This document shows, piece by piece, positions 1-9,419 of a stretch of 64,000 nucleotides of DNA (positions are counted from its first letter, which is position 1; each line of letters begins with the position of its first letter). Source of the DNA: Rouxiella aceris (GTDB lineage Bacteria; Pseudomonadota; Gammaproteobacteria; Enterobacterales; Enterobacteriaceae). Below the pieces are notes generated by a model that ran no database searches, was not told where the DNA came from, and saw only the letters and a list, made by a program, of their open reading frames with translations. The stretch lies in the NCBI RefSeq assembly GCF_012933545.1, contig NZ_JAADJU010000007.1, positions 1-64,000 of the forward strand, written 5' to 3'. A program made the position numbers and the translations under genes.

Positions 1-52
1 AGAACTCGAACCGAGGGCACGACACTTATCAATTTGGACAAGGCGCAGGATT

Positions 53-101
53 CCAAAGGAGGCGCGCCTTCGCCTCCTTTGGGCGGTCTGGGCCGCCGCC
101 C
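53..101. repeat. Two adjacent GC-rich stem-loops
   Basis: Bases 53-64 and 71-82 are perfect 12-bp inverted arms (CCAAAGGAGGCG and complement) around a six-base loop. A second hairpin follows at once (GGCGG, 82-86, with CCGCC, 93-97). No open reading frame covers this stretch. The pair resembles an intergenic REP-like palindromic unit or the 3' end of a transcript entering from the left, but there is no T tract, so a simple intrinsic terminator is unlikely. What lies upstream is outside the window. Confidence 0.5.
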
Positions 102-227
102 AGTGAGCGCAGCGAATGCCCTTGAAGTTGACCTTGACCTAAACCTTAAAAGCAATTTTGCAATTAAAACCGAAACTCTCTCCTCACAGCCAATTACCTT
201 TTAAGCCCCGCCCCAAAAATAAAAAAA

Positions 228-247
228 AACCCGCCAGCTGGCGGGTT
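228..247 (-). terminator. Intrinsic terminator, minus strand
   Basis: A perfect palindrome (AACCCGCCAG and its complement) is followed on the minus strand by a run of about nine T. This is a textbook Rho-independent terminator for a leftward transcript arising to the right of 247. No protein gene lies in the next 900 bases on the minus strand, so it may end a small RNA or be the leftover of a lost gene. Confidence 0.65.
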
Positions 248-1110
248 AAATAGCACAAATTATTTATCATCAGGGACAGGATGTTGCTAATACACCCTGA
301 AAATAAGTATAGGTAGCACTTTTAATTCCTTCAATTAAATCGCTTGAATATGTGATCCACGAAAGATTTTAAATTTTATAACGATACTTATCCCAAATTT
401 TATTGTCTGCACGATACTTCAATACTCCCTTGTGATGTAAATAAGCTGAAATTCTTGAAGGGATTTCTAATTTCGCAGATATAAATAAGTAAGAAAACAA
501 AAAAACATGATGGCCATTTAATGTTCAATAAATATAGTCAGAAAATTAGCCTGGTAATAGTGATTTTGTTTACGGTCACTCAGGTTGCTGTGTTTAATCA
601 TTTTTTAAGTTTTTGCAGTAATAGCAGTAATTATCATTAGCGAGGACTAATCATTATGAGGGAAGTGGGCGGATATGAGCAGCCACAGGCAAACCCGCAA
701 GTACCGATGTTGCTGGGGACAGGAGTATAGCTGGCAGGAGTCACGGTATTACCAGTACGCTAAATCTTTAACCTTCTCGGTTTCCGGCGATGCAGGCGGG
801 GGCTGACTGGCCGCGTAAAAGTCTCGCAACAGATTGTGGTGTCTCTGTGCTATTGGAAAAGTAACTGCAAAGCGTCAGCGTTAACACTGTTTTAGAAAAA
901 TAAGATGTTTTTTAGAAATGCCCTGGTGTAGGCGTATAAAAAGGCGTTGTTAACAAAACATTCTTTTTAAAAAATCTATTACTCGGATATTAGTCACGGT
1001 GTTTATTTTTTTAGTCGTTAAAAGTCAGAGCGCAATATAAATACCTTTACACTGTATCTATGTCCAATCCCTGCTTGATTTCTATCAAGTTTAGTTATCA
1101 GCTAAATGAA
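248..1110. other. Gene-poor, AT-rich intergenic stretch
   Basis: No convincing gene is seen. The only peptide-like signal is at 656-806: ATG at 656 after a GAGG element gives 24 codons to a TAG at 728, then another frame continues with LAGVTVLP, and a third ends SLTFSVSGDAGGG at a TGA (804-806). This could be a frameshifted small gene, but with such a short length chance cannot be excluded. Confidence 0.3.
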
Positions 1111-1172
1111 GCAGTGGCAGATTGAAGATATCTGTCACTGCTGCTGCAGGATTATCGAAACATAATCCTGCA
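1111..1172. repeat. Tandem stem-loops downstream of the chemoreceptor gene
   Basis: Two hairpins lie back to back: arms 1111-1121 / 1131-1141 (11 bp, one G-T pair) and arms 1145-1155 / 1162-1172 (11 bp perfect, loop CGAAAC). They sit 22 bases beyond the stop codon of the minus-strand chemoreceptor gene. Without a T tract on either strand they are more likely 3'-end protecting structures or a Rho-dependent end than an intrinsic terminator. Confidence 0.5.
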
Positions 1173-1194
1173 ATTTAAAGTGCTTTATTGGCGC

Positions 1195-2850
1195 TTAAAA
1201 CTTCGACCAGCCACCTTCCTCAATGGCTAATACCTTGGTTTTTGCTCGCGGAGCAGGCCTTTTAAGCGCCAGCACTTCAGAGCGGTTACTTGACTGGCCA
1301 ATTTTAAATATTGAAACAATCTCGGTCAGCTGACGAGCCTGCTCTTCAAGCGAGGCGGCGGCCGACGCCGATGCCTGTACTAACGCCGAGTTTTGCTGGG
1401 TCACACTGTCCATTTGTACGACTGCGGCCCCAATCTGGCTGATGCCTTTGCTTTGTTCAGTCGAGGCTGAGGCGATCTCACTCATAATGTCATTAACATG
1501 GGTGACCGAGGTGACAATTTTGCTCATTGCCTCACCGGCATGGGTGACCTGCTCGGAACCTGATTTTATATTGTCAACCGACTCATTAATCAGCACACCA
1601 ATCTCTTTCGCGGCTTGCGCACTACGCTGTGCCAGGCTGCGCACTTCGCTGGCGACCACGGCAAACCCACGGCCTTGTTCTCCGGCGCGAGCGGCTTCAA
1701 CGGCAGCGTTCAACGCAAGGATATTGGTTTGAAAGGCAATGCTGTTGATCACGCTAATGATATCGACAATTTTATGCGAACTGCCACTGATTTTAGTCAT
1801 GGTCGCGATCACGCCACTGACGATATCGCCACCGCTATTGGCTTCTTTCGTCGCCTGACTTGCCAAGGTACTGGCCTGTCCAGCATTATCCGCATTCTGT
1901 TTAACCGTGGAACCAAGTTGCTCCATGCTGGCGGCGGTTTCTTCCAGCGCCGAGGCTTGTTCTTCAGTGCGTGAGGAGAGGTCGGTATTACCGATTGAAA
2001 TCTCGGTGGACCCCTGGTAAATCGCATCTGCACTGGTTCGAATATCCTGCACCGTCTGTGCCCAGTTCCCTTGCATCTTGTTGATGTAAGGAACCAATTG
2101 ACCGAGACAGTTTCTCCCTTGATCAAGGATATTATTGTCCAGTACGCCTGCTGCCAGGGATTCAAGATGACCTTTCAAAATATTAGAAGGCTTAACCAGG
2201 AAATTAACCAGATAACGATCGCCCGCCAGAATGATCACCACACTGACAAACAATGCCCAGATAAGAATATACTGACACCACTGCACCCACAGGCCGATTC
2301 TGTCGGTTGCCTGGCCATTCAACGTCGCAATTTTGGCATTGTATTTATCAATAGCGGTGCTGAAATCGCGTCTTAGCTGCAGATATTTATCAGTTTTAAT
2401 TTGCTGGAAATCACTGAATTTTTTATCTTTTGCTGCATCAAATAATGGCAGCATGGCGCTATTGAACAGGCTGAATGAACTGTTATAGATTTCATCCGTA
2501 ATGGCAGTATCTAATTTCCCGTGGTCAATGGCTTTAAAGTCCATCAGTCCCTGTTTCAGGCTGGCCAATTCGGCTGCTGTCGCCTGCATTTCGAGATTGT
2601 AAACGTCAGTATTGCCTTTATCGGCTCCGGCCACGGCGCGCTCAAGCGCAGTGATTGCGCGGTAATATTGTGCGTTGGCACCATTAATAATGTCGCCATT
2701 TCTTTGCTGAACATTACTGACAGCCAGTTCCATTTTTAATTCTTTAAGCGAGTACAGAGCAAAACCTGAAGCCGCTGCCCAGAGAAGTGAGAAAAAGATG
2801 AGAATGAGTACTAGTGCTGTTCTTATTTTAATATTGCGCAAAAAATTCAT
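1195..2850 (-). CDS. Methyl-accepting chemotaxis protein (Tar/Tsr type)
   Basis: Inner-membrane chemoreceptor that passes ligand signals to CheA/CheW. An N-terminal membrane segment follows [10 protein letters not shown], then comes a periplasmic four-helix-bundle domain of roughly 150 residues, a second membrane segment near residue 200, a HAMP linker, and the cytoplasmic signalling hairpin with the invariant [20 protein letters not shown] tip region. The C-terminus ends in GWSKF, which resembles the NWETF-type CheR/CheB tether (xWxxF). The start at 2850 gives 551 residues, typical for the family, and has an upstream GAGG; an in-frame ATG at 2874 lacks a usable ribosome site. A sigma-28 promoter lies about 110 bases upstream. 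No che or fli gene is nearby, so it is a stand-alone receptor. The ligand cannot be predicted. Confidence 0.93.
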   Translation of the reverse strand: MNFLRNIKIRTALVLILIFFSLLWAAASGFALYSLKELKMELAVSNVQQRNGDIINGANAQYYRAITALERAVAGADKGNTDVYNLEMQATAAELASLKQGLMDFKAIDHGKLDTAITDEIYNSSFSLFNSAMLPLFDAAKDKKFSDFQQIKTDKYLQLRRDFSTAIDKYNAKIATLNGQATDRIGLWVQWCQYILIWALFVSVVIILAGDRYLVNFLVKPSNILKGHLESLAAGVLDNNILDQGRNCLGQLVPYINKMQGNWAQTVQDIRTSADAIYQGSTEISIGNTDLSSRTEEQASALEETAASMEQLGSTVKQNADNAGQASTLASQATKEANSGGDIVSGVIATMTKISGSSHKIVDIISVINSIAFQTNILALNAAVEAARAGEQGRGFAVVASEVRSLAQRSAQAAKEIGVLINESVDNIKSGSEQVTHAGEAMSKIVTSVTHVNDIMSEIASASTEQSKGISQIGAAVVQMDSVTQQNSALVQASASAAASLEEQARQLTEIVSIFKIGQSSNRSEVLALKRPAPRAKTKVLAIEEGGWSKF

Positions 2851-2969
2851 ATTCTTGAACCTCGTGTGGCGCATGCCTAAAGATCGCTATATAACAGACC
2901 ATGACAAAGTGTCCGCCGGTCAGTCAGGAGGCGAGGTATTGTTGTGGATGAGATTTTTCCTCTTCTTTG

Positions 2970-2996
2970 TTATCGGTTCATAAATCTTTATCTTTA
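2970..2996 (-). promoter_or_regulatory. Sigma-28 (FliA) promoter of the chemoreceptor gene
   Basis: Read on the minus strand: TAAAGATA, 11 bases, ACCGATAA. The enterobacterial FliA consensus is TAAAGTTT-N11-GCCGATAA, so spacing is exact and the -10 differs at one position. It lies 120 bases upstream of the chosen start and ties the receptor to the flagellar class-3 regulon. Confidence 0.8.
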
Positions 2997-3511
2997 GTTG
3001 TTTAAGACAATTCTGGTGGCAAATCTCGGTTATTTTATCGAAGGCAGTTAACTGTATGATTAATTTATAGACTTTTAAAGAAAAGCAAGATCTTAGTTAG
3101 TTTGGTAATTAAAAAAATTGGCATTAAGGAGAGTGAAATAACACCTGTTATTATTTCTTGCATAAGAATCACTTGAGAAATGTGATTTACTCCATAAATA
3201 AAACGGGTATGCCACTTTAGTGGTGTGCCAGGCTTGCTATTGGCATATGGGCAAGATATTAGAGATTTAAATAATTTGGCAGGAGATATAAGTTTATCAA
3301 TAGCATAAATTTACCTAACTTAAAAATCACCGGAGACACACCCGGCAATATTTATAATAAATCGGTTATTAGCTAATTTGTGATATTTATGGATAAACCT
3401 GCGCAATAATATTATGTAAATAATTGGCAATCGCATCTTACCCCCGATAAAGGGGGTTGGAAGGGCGAAACACAGCCTGTATAGAGGAGGGGCTACGAGG
3501 ATAAGAGACGC
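2997..3511. other. Intergenic region without a gene
   Basis: AT-rich DNA between the chemoreceptor promoter and the end of rluF. No open frame with coding character was found. A short CCCCC/GGGGG hairpin (3441-3456) lies 55 bases beyond the rluF stop and might contribute to its 3' end, though it has no T tract. Confidence 0.4.
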
Positions 3512-4384
3512 TTAACGCCCCTTTTTCTTACGTCCGGGTTGGGCAAAACGCTTGCGGGAGGCGGCGTTATTATCGGTTTTTTCGGCACTTTTGGGGGGGC
3601 TGATACTCACCTTTTTGATTGCTACCGGCTTGGCCTGCGCTTTTTTTGCCGGTTTTTCGTCGGAAGATGAGTTTTCAACCAGTTTGAACAACACCTTTAG
3701 TTCCTCGTCGGTCAAATCTCGCCATTCGCCTGGTGGCAGCCCTTTGAGGTTGATGTTCATGATACGGGTACGCTCAAGCTTGGTGACTTCATAGCCAAAG
3801 TGTTTGCACATGCGGCGGATCTGACGATTAAGCCCTTGTACCAGGGTAATACGGAAGACAAAGGTGGCGTCTTTCTCTACTTTGCATTTTTTAGTTACCG
3901 TGCCCATCATCGGCACACCGGCACGCATGCCAGCAATAAACTCGTCGGTTACCGGCTTATTGACGGTCACCAGGTACTCTTTTTCGTGATCATTGCCGGC
4001 GCGCAGGATCTTGTTGACCAAATCGCCGTGATTGGTGAGGAAAATGAGTCCCTGCGAGTCTTTATCCAAACGCCCGACAGGGAACACGCGTCGACTATGG
4101 TTAACAAAATCAACGATATTGTCTTGTTCGGTATTTTCCGTGGTACTGATGATGCCAACCGGCTTATTCAGCGCAATTAACACCAGATTTTCTGCGTCAC
4201 GTGGCTCGATAAGCTGGCCGTTAACTTTTACCACATCTCCGGCAAACACCTGAGCGCCAACGCCCACCCGTTTGCCGTTAATAAAAGCGTTTCCTTGTTC
4301 TATGTAACGATCGGCATCGCGACGAGAACAGATACCACTCTCACTGATGTATTTATTGAGACGAATGGAGGAGTTGGTCAGCAT
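3512..4384 (-). CDS. rluF: 23S rRNA pseudouridine(2604) synthase RluF
   Basis: Converts U2604 of 23S rRNA to pseudouridine. The 290-residue protein has an N-terminal S4 RNA-binding domain ([19 protein letters not shown]), then the RsuA/RluB/E/F-type catalytic domain with [10 protein letters not shown], whose Asp is the family nucleophile, and [20 protein letters not shown] near residue 185. The Lys/Ala/Pro-rich basic tail ending GRKKKGR is disordered-looking, as in E. coli RluF. Single gene on the minus strand, 94 bases downstream of ganK and with no sign of co-function. Confidence 0.95.
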   Translation of the reverse strand: MLTNSSIRLNKYISESGICSRRDADRYIEQGNAFINGKRVGVGAQVFAGDVVKVNGQLIEPRDAENLVLIALNKPVGIISTTENTEQDNIVDFVNHSRRVFPVGRLDKDSQGLIFLTNHGDLVNKILRAGNDHEKEYLVTVNKPVTDEFIAGMRAGVPMMGTVTKKCKVEKDATFVFRITLVQGLNRQIRRMCKHFGYEVTKLERTRIMNINLKGLPPGEWRDLTDEELKVLFKLVENSSSDEKPAKKAQAKPVAIKKVSISPPKSAEKTDNNAASRKRFAQPGRKKKGR

Positions 4385-4478
4385 GCTACCTTCATAAAAA
4401 GCGCACTATACCCTATCCAGGTCATTGACGCACGCCTGCAAGTGTGGTGTGCGTCATGATTCTGCTGTTTAATCTGCT

Positions 4479-5585
4479 TCAGGGGTGGGGCACGGCGATC
4501 TCGGCGCTGATCCGCAGGCCATCGGCATTGAATACCATGCATTGGCTGGCATCAAATCCTGGCTGCAATTTCTGATAGGGCTGGAAATGTGCATCCCCCG
4601 GCAACAGCATTTTGAAGCCATCATGGCCATGGCATTGGCCGAATAAATAGGTGCTGTTGCCCAAACGCTCAACTACCTCGCATTGAAACTCCAGACGCAG
4701 GGGCGAATCACTCAGCGTCGACAGATGTTCCGGACGAATACCCAGGGTAACTATTTCACCGGGGGCTACCGGCAGGGTTTTTAGCGCCAACGACAGCGTT
4801 TGATTGTTGCCAATGCTGACGGTCAGCAACTCTTCTGCCCAACTGACCACGGTAACCGGCAGGAAATTCATTTTCGGTGAACCAATAAAACCTGCGACAA
4901 AACGGTTTATCGGGTTGTAATACAGTGCCATCGGGGAACCGACTTGTTCCACCTTGCCATAGTTCATCACCACAATTTTGTCGGCTAGGGTCATGGCTTC
5001 AACTTGATCATGGGTGACATACACCATGGTAGTTTTTAGTTCGTGGTGCAATTTGGCGATATGCAAACGCATTTCGACGCGCAACTCGGCATCGAGGTTA
5101 GACAGCGGTTCATCAAACATAAATACCCGCGGATCGCGCACGATGGCGCGGCCAATCGCCGTGCGCTGGCGTTGCCCGCCGGAAAGCTCTTTCGGTTTTC
5201 TGTCCAGCAAATGGGAAAGCTGCAGGGTTTTGGCCACCATTTCCACCTGATGACGGACCTCGGCTTTCGGCATACCGTTCACTTTCAGTCCGTAGCCCAT
5301 ATTTTCTGCCACGGTCATATGCGGATAGAGCGCATAGGACTGAAACACCATCGCCACACCACGGTGCGCCGGGGCGACATCATTCACCCGTTCTTCATCA
5401 ATCAGAATATCCCCTTCTGTTACCTCTTCCAGCCCGGCAATCATCCGTAACAAGGTGGATTTACCGCAGCCGGAGGGACCGACAAATACCGCAAACTCAC
5501 CGTCATTGATCTGCAGATTGATGCTGTTGAGGGTCACGGTTTTACCAAAATGCTTGGTGACGTTATTGAGTCTTATGCTGGCCAT
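4479..5585 (-). CDS. ganK: Galacto-oligosaccharide ABC transporter ATP-binding subunit (MalK/GanK type)
   Basis: Energises import of oligogalactans by the GanEFG components encoded divergently. The 368-residue protein has Walker [11 protein letters not shown]-loop, signature LSGGQRQR, Walker [13 protein letters not shown], the switch His in YVTHDQ, and a C-terminal MalK-type OB-fold regulatory region. The start follows AGGA at suitable distance. It is separated from ganE by about 360 bases containing candidate GanR and CRP sites, so both arms are probably co-regulated. By sequence alone it could serve maltose-type sugars; the assignment to galactan rests on neighbours and on the homologous Dickeya gan cluster. 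Confidence 0.9.
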   Translation of the reverse strand: MASIRLNNVTKHFGKTVTLNSINLQINDGEFAVFVGPSGCGKSTLLRMIAGLEEVTEGDILIDEERVNDVAPAHRGVAMVFQSYALYPHMTVAENMGYGLKVNGMPKAEVRHQVEMVAKTLQLSHLLDRKPKELSGGQRQRTAIGRAIVRDPRVFMFDEPLSNLDAELRVEMRLHIAKLHHELKTTMVYVTHDQVEAMTLADKIVVMNYGKVEQVGSPMALYYNPINRFVAGFIGSPKMNFLPVTVVSWAEELLTVSIGNNQTLSLALKTLPVAPGEIVTLGIRPEHLSTLSDSPLRLEFQCEVVERLGNSTYLFGQCHGHDGFKMLLPGDAHFQPYQKLQPGFDASQCMVFNADGLRISAEIAVPHP

Positions 5586-5656
5586 TTAGGGTTCCTCGAA
5601 AAATTGTCAGTGATTGGCCATATCAGTCGGTGTCTAAACGTGTAATTCAACTTGTA

Positions 5657-5672
5657 TGTAATACGTATAACA
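5657..5672. promoter_or_regulatory. Candidate GanR operator (ganK/ganE region, site 1)
   Basis: The 16-bp sequence TGTAATACGTATAACA is a near-perfect palindrome centred on CG, as expected for a LacI-family site. Its first ten bases are identical to those of the ganL-proximal site at 14603. It lies 70 bases upstream of ganK. A right half-site (ACGTATAACA) recurs at 5820-5829. Confidence 0.6.
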
Positions 5673-5761
5673 ACCATAGGGCAAGCCAACGTGGTCAATG
5701 AAAAAGCGTGCTATGACTATAACTGCGCATGATTCCTGGCTATATCTCCGCTTTTCATTTC

Positions 5762-5777
5762 TGCAATCATGATCACA
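5762..5777. promoter_or_regulatory. Candidate CRP site, ganK/ganE divergent region
   Basis: TGCAA-N6-TCACA; the right half matches the CRP consensus TGTGA-N6-TCACA fully and the left half at three of five bases. Its position midway between the divergent genes fits activation of both under carbon limitation. Confidence 0.45.
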
Positions 5778-5924
5778 TAATAGCGATATTCGCATAGTGT
5801 TATCAGCCACCTGGAGGTAACGTATAACAAAACAGGGCGAAGAAGGACTCTTCAGGATATGGCTTTGTGCAGAAGGATCTAGACTCTGGTTTATTTTAAA
5901 AAATCCGATGGCGAAACCAACAAA

Positions 5925-5940
5925 TGTAATACCTTCACAT
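5925..5940. promoter_or_regulatory. Candidate GanR operator just upstream of ganE
   Basis: TGTAATACCTTCACAT differs at one base of 16 from the site at 14603-14618 in front of ganL. It ends ten bases before the ganE start codon, where repressor binding would block transcription or early elongation. Confidence 0.6.
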
Positions 5941-5950
5941 GAGGCAGGAA

Positions 5951-7186
5951 ATGAAAACCAATAAAATCACCGCTTTGGTATTGGTCGCACTGGCCGCCGG
6001 TCAATATTCTGGTTTTGCGTCAGCTGCGGCCGGTCAGCAGCTGACGATCTGGGAAGACATTAAAAAGTCTGATGGTATCAAACAGGCAATCAGTGATTTC
6101 GAAAAGCAAAATGACGTCAAGATCACCGTGCAGGAGATGCCTTTTGCCCAGCAGATAGAGAAACTTCGACTGGATGGACCGGCGGGTATTGGTCCTGATG
6201 TGTTAGTGATCCCCAACGATCAACTGGGGGCTGCGGTGGTTCAGGGGTTGCTGGCACCGATGAAGGTGGACCAGGCAAAAATTGACCTGTTTACCCGGCC
6301 ATCCATCAACGCTTTCACCATGAATAACCAGCTGTATGGCTTGCCAAAAGCCGTTGAAACGCTGGTGCTGATTTATAACAAGGATCTGCTGCCAAAACCG
6401 CTGGCTACCTTAACCGACTATTACGACTTCTCCAAAAAAATGCGTGCGGAGAATAAATACGGCCTGCTGGCGAAGTTCGATCAGATTTATTACAGCTGGG
6501 GTGTGATGGCCGCAATGGGCAGTTATATCTTCGGCAAAGATGATAAAGGAGCGCTGAACACCCTGGATATTGGTCTGGCGACGCCAGGCAGTATTGCTGC
6601 GGTGAATGAGCTGAAGAAATTTTATCACGACGGCCTGTTTCCAGCGGGGATTATCGGCGACAGCGGGTTGAATGCCATTGACTCCCTGTTTACCGAGAAA
6701 AAAGTCGCGGCGGTAATCAACGGTCCCTGGGCCTTTAAACCCTATGCTGAAGCAGGCATTAATTATGGTGTCGCGCCGCTGCCTAAACTGGCCAATGGCA
6801 AGCCGATGAATTCATTCCTCGGTGTAAAAGGCTACGTGTTGTCAACCTGGAGCAAAGACAAGGTACTGGCGCAGAAATTTATTGAATTCATTAACCAGCC
6901 GCAATATGTCAAAACCCGTTACCAGGTCACCAATGAAATTCCCCCGCTGCTGGCGATGATTGACGATCCGCTGATCAAGAATGACGAGAAAGCCAGCGCC
7001 GTTGCCGTCCAGGCCAATTTTGCCAACGCCATGCCAGGCGTTCCTGAAATGCAGGAGGTCTGGGGACCAGCCAATGCCGCTCTGGAGCTGAGCATGACCG
7101 GAAAGCAACAGCCTGAGGTCGCGCTGAAAGAGGCGGTGAAGCAGATCAAAATGCAAGTCGAAGCGATGAAGGCCAGCAACCAGTAA
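5951..7186 (+). CDS. ganE: Galacto-oligosaccharide-binding protein (MalE-like)
   Basis: Periplasmic receptor that delivers oligogalactans to the inner-membrane transporter. A Sec signal peptide (MKTNKITALVLVALAAGQYS, cleavage after ...ASA) precedes a MalE/CycB-type fold, with QLTIWED at the mature start, NDQLGAAVVQGLL, and the hinge region PAGIGPDVLVIPN. The start at 5951 is chosen because GAGGCAGGAA directly precedes it; the ATG at 5939 overlaps that element. The mature size of about 385 residues is normal. First gene of an operon reading ganE-ganF-ganG-endogalactanase-galactosidase. Sequence similarity would also fit a maltodextrin or cyclodextrin binder, but the two galactan hydrolases decide the call. 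Confidence 0.88.
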   Translation: MKTNKITALVLVALAAGQYSGFASAAAGQQLTIWEDIKKSDGIKQAISDFEKQNDVKITVQEMPFAQQIEKLRLDGPAGIGPDVLVIPNDQLGAAVVQGLLAPMKVDQAKIDLFTRPSINAFTMNNQLYGLPKAVETLVLIYNKDLLPKPLATLTDYYDFSKKMRAENKYGLLAKFDQIYYSWGVMAAMGSYIFGKDDKGALNTLDIGLATPGSIAAVNELKKFYHDGLFPAGIIGDSGLNAIDSLFTEKKVAAVINGPWAFKPYAEAGINYGVAPLPKLANGKPMNSFLGVKGYVLSTWSKDKVLAQKFIEFINQPQYVKTRYQVTNEIPPLLAMIDDPLIKNDEKASAVAVQANFANAMPGVPEMQEVWGPANAALELSMTGKQQPEVALKEAVKQIKMQVEAMKASNQ

Positions 7187-7206
7187 AACCTGGCTCATCT
7201 CAGCTG

Positions 7207-7228
7207 AACGGGAGGGGTTCCTCCCGTT
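7207..7228 (+). repeat. Intercistronic stem-loop between ganE and ganF
   Basis: AACGGGAGG and its exact complement flank a GGTT loop (9-bp stem), 21 bases after the ganE stop and ahead of the ganF ribosome site. There is no T tract. In the maltose operon an intercistronic palindrome stabilises the malE message relative to malF; this hairpin is placed for the same job. Confidence 0.55.
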
Positions 7229-7245
7229 AACACAAGGAACACTCT

Positions 7246-8553
7246 GTGATTATCACTCCCAGTGAAAATTTTGTCGCCGACAAGGTGAGCCGTCGCCATG
7301 CCATGACTGGGCTATTGCTGGCGCTGATACCCGGCTGCGGCCAGTTCTATCACCGGCAATGGGCCAAGGGCCTGATCTTTCTGCTATTACTTAGCAGTTT
7401 TATCGGCATATTTCATGATTTTCTCAGCGAAGGGATGTGGGGGTTATATACCCTCGGTGAAGCCGTCCCACGGGATAACTCGATCTTTCTGTTGGCTGAA
7501 GGGATTATCAGCCTGTTGGTTATTGCTTTTGGGCTGGGAATTTACGGCTTATCACTGCATGACGCCTGGGTAAACGGCAAAAAACGCGATGAGGGCAGGG
7601 AACTGAACAGCGTGCGCCGTCAGTACCAAATGCTGCTCAGTGAGGGCTTTCCCTATCTGATGATCACCCCGGGTTTTATCCTGCTGGTGTTTGTGGTGAT
7701 TTTTCCGATCCTGTTTGGTTTTTCCATCGCCTTTACCAACTACAACCTCTATCACACACCGCCGGCCAAGCTGGTTGATTGGGTTGGCCTGAAAAACTTC
7801 GTCAATATTTTTACCTTGTCGATCTGGCGCTCAACCTTCCTCGATGTCCTGCAATGGACCGTGGTCTGGACACTACTGGCTACCACGCTGCAATGCACGG
7901 TAGGGGTAATGCTGGCCATTCTGGTCAATCAGAAAGATTTACGCTTTAAGGCGATGATCCGTACCATTTTTATTCTGCCATGGGCGGTGCCGGGTTTTGT
8001 CACCATTCTGGTGTTTGCCGGGATGTTCAACGACTCCTTTGGGGTGATCAATAACTCGATTTTGGCCTTTTTTGGCATTGCTCCCAAGGCGTGGCTGACC
8101 GATCCCTTCTGGACCAAAACGGCGCTGATCCTGATGCAGACCTGGCTGGGTTTTCCGTTTGTCTTTGCCATGACCACCGGCGTGTTGCAGGCCATTCCCG
8201 ACGATCTCTACGAGGCCGCCACCATGGACGGTGCCAGTAGTCTGACCAAGCTGCGCACTATTACGTTGCCGCTGGTGCTTTACTCCATTGCGCCGATCAT
8301 CATTACCCAATACACCTTCAACTTTAATAACTTCAACATTATCTATCTATTTAACAACGGCGGACCTGCGGTGGCCGGGTCAAATGCGGGAGGCACCGAT
8401 ATTCTGGTGTCATGGATTTATAAACTGACGATGTCTTCCTCGCAGTACGCTATTGCCGCCACCATCACGATTTTGTTGTCGATTTTTGTGGTGGGTATCG
8501 CGCTGTGGCAATTCCGCGCCACGAAGTCATTTAAAAATGATGAGATGGCTTAA
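7246..8553 (+). CDS. ganF: Galacto-oligosaccharide ABC transporter permease (MalF-like)
   Basis: One of two membrane channels of the importer. 435 residues starting at a GTG preceded by AAGGAA. The N-terminal hydrophobic segment (GLLLALIPGCGQFYH, then LIFLLLLSSFIGIF) resembles extra helices seen in long MalF proteins; the core holds six helices and the EAA loop EAATMDGASSLTKLRTITLP, the docking site for the ATPase. The stop codon is ten bases ahead of ganG. Family membership is clear; substrate is inferred from the operon. Confidence 0.9.
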   Translation: MIITPSENFVADKVSRRHAMTGLLLALIPGCGQFYHRQWAKGLIFLLLLSSFIGIFHDFLSEGMWGLYTLGEAVPRDNSIFLLAEGIISLLVIAFGLGIYGLSLHDAWVNGKKRDEGRELNSVRRQYQMLLSEGFPYLMITPGFILLVFVVIFPILFGFSIAFTNYNLYHTPPAKLVDWVGLKNFVNIFTLSIWRSTFLDVLQWTVVWTLLATTLQCTVGVMLAILVNQKDLRFKAMIRTIFILPWAVPGFVTILVFAGMFNDSFGVINNSILAFFGIAPKAWLTDPFWTKTALILMQTWLGFPFVFAMTTGVLQAIPDDLYEAATMDGASSLTKLRTITLPLVLYSIAPIIITQYTFNFNNFNIIYLFNNGGPAVAGSNAGGTDILVSWIYKLTMSSSQYAIAATITILLSIFVVGIALWQFRATKSFKNDEMA

Positions 8554-8563
8554 GGAGAACCGC

Positions 8564-9415
8564 ATGGCAACCTCAAAAAGTATCAAGCAAGAGAAATGGG
8601 TGCGGTTATCGCTCTCCTGGCTGGTGATCCTTACTGTTTCGGCAATCATTATCTATCCGCTGGTGTGGACCATAGGCGCGTCACTCAATGCCGGCAATAG
8701 TTTGCTCAGTAGCTCGATTATTCCCGAAAATCTGTCATTTCAGCACTACGCAGATTTGTTCAATGGTCAGGTCAATTATCTGACCTGGTACTGGAATTCG
8801 ATGAAAATCAGCTTTATGACCATGGTCCTGACACTGATCAGCGTCAGTTTTACCGCCTATGCCTTTTCCCGCTTCCGTTTTCGCGGGCGGCAGAATGGCC
8901 TGATGTTGTTTCTGTTATTGCAGATGATCCCGCAGTTCTCCGCGCTGATTGCCATTTTTGTGCTCTCGCAGTTGTTGGGACTGATTAACAGCCATCTGGC
9001 CCTGGTGCTGATTTACGTCGGCGGAATGATCCCGATGAATACCTATCTGATGAAAGGCTATCTCGATGCTATCCCCAAGGATCTGGATGAGTCGGCGCGG
9101 ATGGATGGGGCCAGTAACTTTCGTATCTTTATCGAGATCATTATGCCGCTTTCCAAGCCGATCCTGGCGGTGGTCGCGCTGTTCTCTTTCACCGGGCCGT
9201 TGGGGGATTTTATTCTCTCCAGCACGATTTTACGCACCCCGGACCAGTACACCCTGCCGATCGGCTTGTACAACCTGGTCTCGCAGAAAATGGGCGCCAG
9301 TTACACCCTCTATGCGGCGGGCGCGGTGTTGATTGCCGTCCCGGTAGCGATTTTATATCTGGCCTTGCAGAAGTATTTTGTCTCCGGCCTGACCTCTGGC
9401 AGCACGAAAGGATAA
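8564..9415 (+). CDS. ganG: Galacto-oligosaccharide ABC transporter permease (MalG-like)
   Basis: Second channel subunit, 283 residues, normal for MalG. The ATG at 8564 follows AAGGAG by seven bases; an upstream in-frame extension into ganF has no ribosome site. Six hydrophobic segments and the EAA loop (ESARMDGASNFRIFIEIIMP) are visible. It pairs with GanF and GanK. The stop codon and the start of the endogalactanase gene are separated by four bases, so the two are translationally coupled. Confidence 0.9.
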   Translation: MATSKSIKQEKWVRLSLSWLVILTVSAIIIYPLVWTIGASLNAGNSLLSSSIIPENLSFQHYADLFNGQVNYLTWYWNSMKISFMTMVLTLISVSFTAYAFSRFRFRGRQNGLMLFLLLQMIPQFSALIAIFVLSQLLGLINSHLALVLIYVGGMIPMNTYLMKGYLDAIPKDLDESARMDGASNFRIFIEIIMPLSKPILAVVALFSFTGPLGDFILSSTILRTPDQYTLPIGLYNLVSQKMGASYTLYAAGAVLIAVPVAILYLALQKYFVSGLTSGSTKG

Positions 9416-9419
9416 TGTG

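Noticed and set aside
3441-3456. CCCCC/GGGGG hairpin as an rluF terminator
   Set aside because: No T tract and only a five-base stem; too weak to call.
4426-4456. TGACGCAC/GTGCGTCA hairpin between rluF and ganK as a terminator
   Set aside because: Arms are 15 bases apart and no T run follows on the minus strand.
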